A stretch of 5,859 nucleotides of DNA from Endomicrobium sp. (GTDB lineage: Bacteria; Elusimicrobiota; Endomicrobiia; Endomicrobiales; Endomicrobiaceae): contig JAITKZ010000019.1 of assembly GCA_031278115.1 (NCBI GenBank), positions 1-5,859 on the forward strand, given 5' to 3'. The position numbers and the translations under genes are program-made. Numbering within the stretch: position 1 is the stretch's first letter; each line of letters opens with the position of its first letter. The notes beneath the pieces are model-generated. The model saw nothing but the letters and a program-made list of their open reading frames with translations. It was not told where the DNA came from and searched no databases. Shown in pieces: positions 5,539-5,859 of this stretch.

Positions 5539-5859
5539 TTATTTCCTTAATATTGCAAAAGATCTGTATCGCCTGTTTTCTTTATCGCTATCTGTAATTA
5601 TCTCGCAAATGTAAATGCCGTTTGCAAGACTGTCTCCAGCATAACTTTTTGCGTCCCAGTCGGTATAATTTGCCCCTTCAACACTAGAAACTTTCTCTAT
5701 TACTTTGCTTATAAATTTACCAGCTCTATCATAAATATTTATTGTAACAGAAGCTGCTTCAGCTAAAACATATTTTATTTTCATTGGTTTGCCGCTATTT
5801 GGATTGTAAGGAGACGGATACGGTAATAATTGAGCAACTTGCTCACTATTAACTCTAAA
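5539..5859 (-). CDS. Secreted protein, C-terminal part, with FlgD-Ig/type IX sorting-like domain (5' end outside window)
   Basis: Only the last 106 codons are visible. The frame is open to the right edge, so the methionine at 5784 is internal and not the start. The visible part opens with PYPSPYNPNSGKPMKIKY, the usual beginning of C-terminal FlgD-Ig-like or type A sorting-like domains (consensus YPNPFNP...IKY.L). It continues with VTINIYDRAGKFI, then a W-D-A-K...AGDSLANGIYICEI segment matching the family pattern WDG...G..v.sGiY....., and ends in a beta strand RSFAILRK. In known families this small beta-sandwich sits at the end of large exported proteins, and in type IX secretion systems it is the sorting signal. 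The next gene, 4 bases downstream, encodes a PorV-like protein, which fits an export or surface role. The main domain of this protein cannot be judged from the window. The family assignment is fairly sure; use as a real type IX signal is inference. Confidence 0.82.
   Translation of the reverse strand, partial: FRVNSEQVAQLLPYPSPYNPNSGKPMKIKYVLAEAASVTINIYDRAGKFISKVIEKVSSVEGANYTDWDAKSYAGDSLANGIYICEIITDSDKENRRYRSFAILRK
5544..5548 (-). promoter_or_regulatory. Ribosome binding site for the PorV-like gene
   Basis: AAGGA lies 9 bases before the ATG at 5534. It is embedded in the last sense codons of the upstream gene (tta agg aaa taa), whose stop is only 4 bases from the start. This supports the chosen start and translational coupling of the pair. 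Confidence 0.7.

Overview
This is an AT-rich window (GC roughly one third by eye, not counted) in which every supported gene lies on the minus strand, so transcription runs from position 5859 toward position 1. The genes are packed tightly, with gaps of 4 to 34 bases or a 4-base overlap. I see no convincing promoter or terminator between them, so they look like one operon. The encoded proteins are a PorV/UPF0164-type outer-membrane barrel, a FlgD-like/type IX-like C-terminal domain, FG-GAP propeller repeats, and bacterial FHA and PP2C signalling domains. Together they point to a Gram-negative bacterium with low GC. An Elusimicrobiota (Endomicrobium-like) or FCB-group relative fits, but this placement is an inference from gene content only.

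Layout in transcription order: (1) 5859-5539, the C-terminal end of a secreted protein with a FlgD-Ig/sorting-type domain, whose 5' end lies outside the window; (2) 5534-4506, an intact PorV/UPF0164 outer-membrane protein; (3) 4471-3615, an envelope protein with signal peptide, SLH-like region, coiled coil and C-terminal membrane segment, broken twice at A/T runs; (4) 3584-1405, two FHA domains, a membrane segment, an eight-repeat FG-GAP/PQQ-like propeller and a second membrane segment, broken into two reading frames at an A6 run; (5) 1408-1, a PP2C-type Ser/Thr phosphatase with a membrane segment, followed in another frame after an A7 run by a PEGA-like domain that runs off the left edge.

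Read through the frameshifts, genes 4 and 5 make a coherent pair. One is a transmembrane protein with phosphothreonine-reader domains inside the cell and a propeller outside. The other is a transmembrane phosphatase with its catalytic domain inside and a beta-rich domain outside. Together with the SLH-like envelope protein and the PorV-type barrel, this suggests a phospho-signalling module that senses or organises the cell envelope. The partner kinase is not in the window and may lie past the left edge.

The most striking feature is that three of the five genes are interrupted, four times in total, always at or beside homopolymeric A or A/T runs, and always with recognisable protein continuing in another frame. 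This can mean homopolymer sequencing error, real decay in a reduced genome, or rescue by polymerase slippage. The sequence alone cannot separate these, but the interruptions matter for annotation because they hide a signal peptide and split multi-domain proteins.
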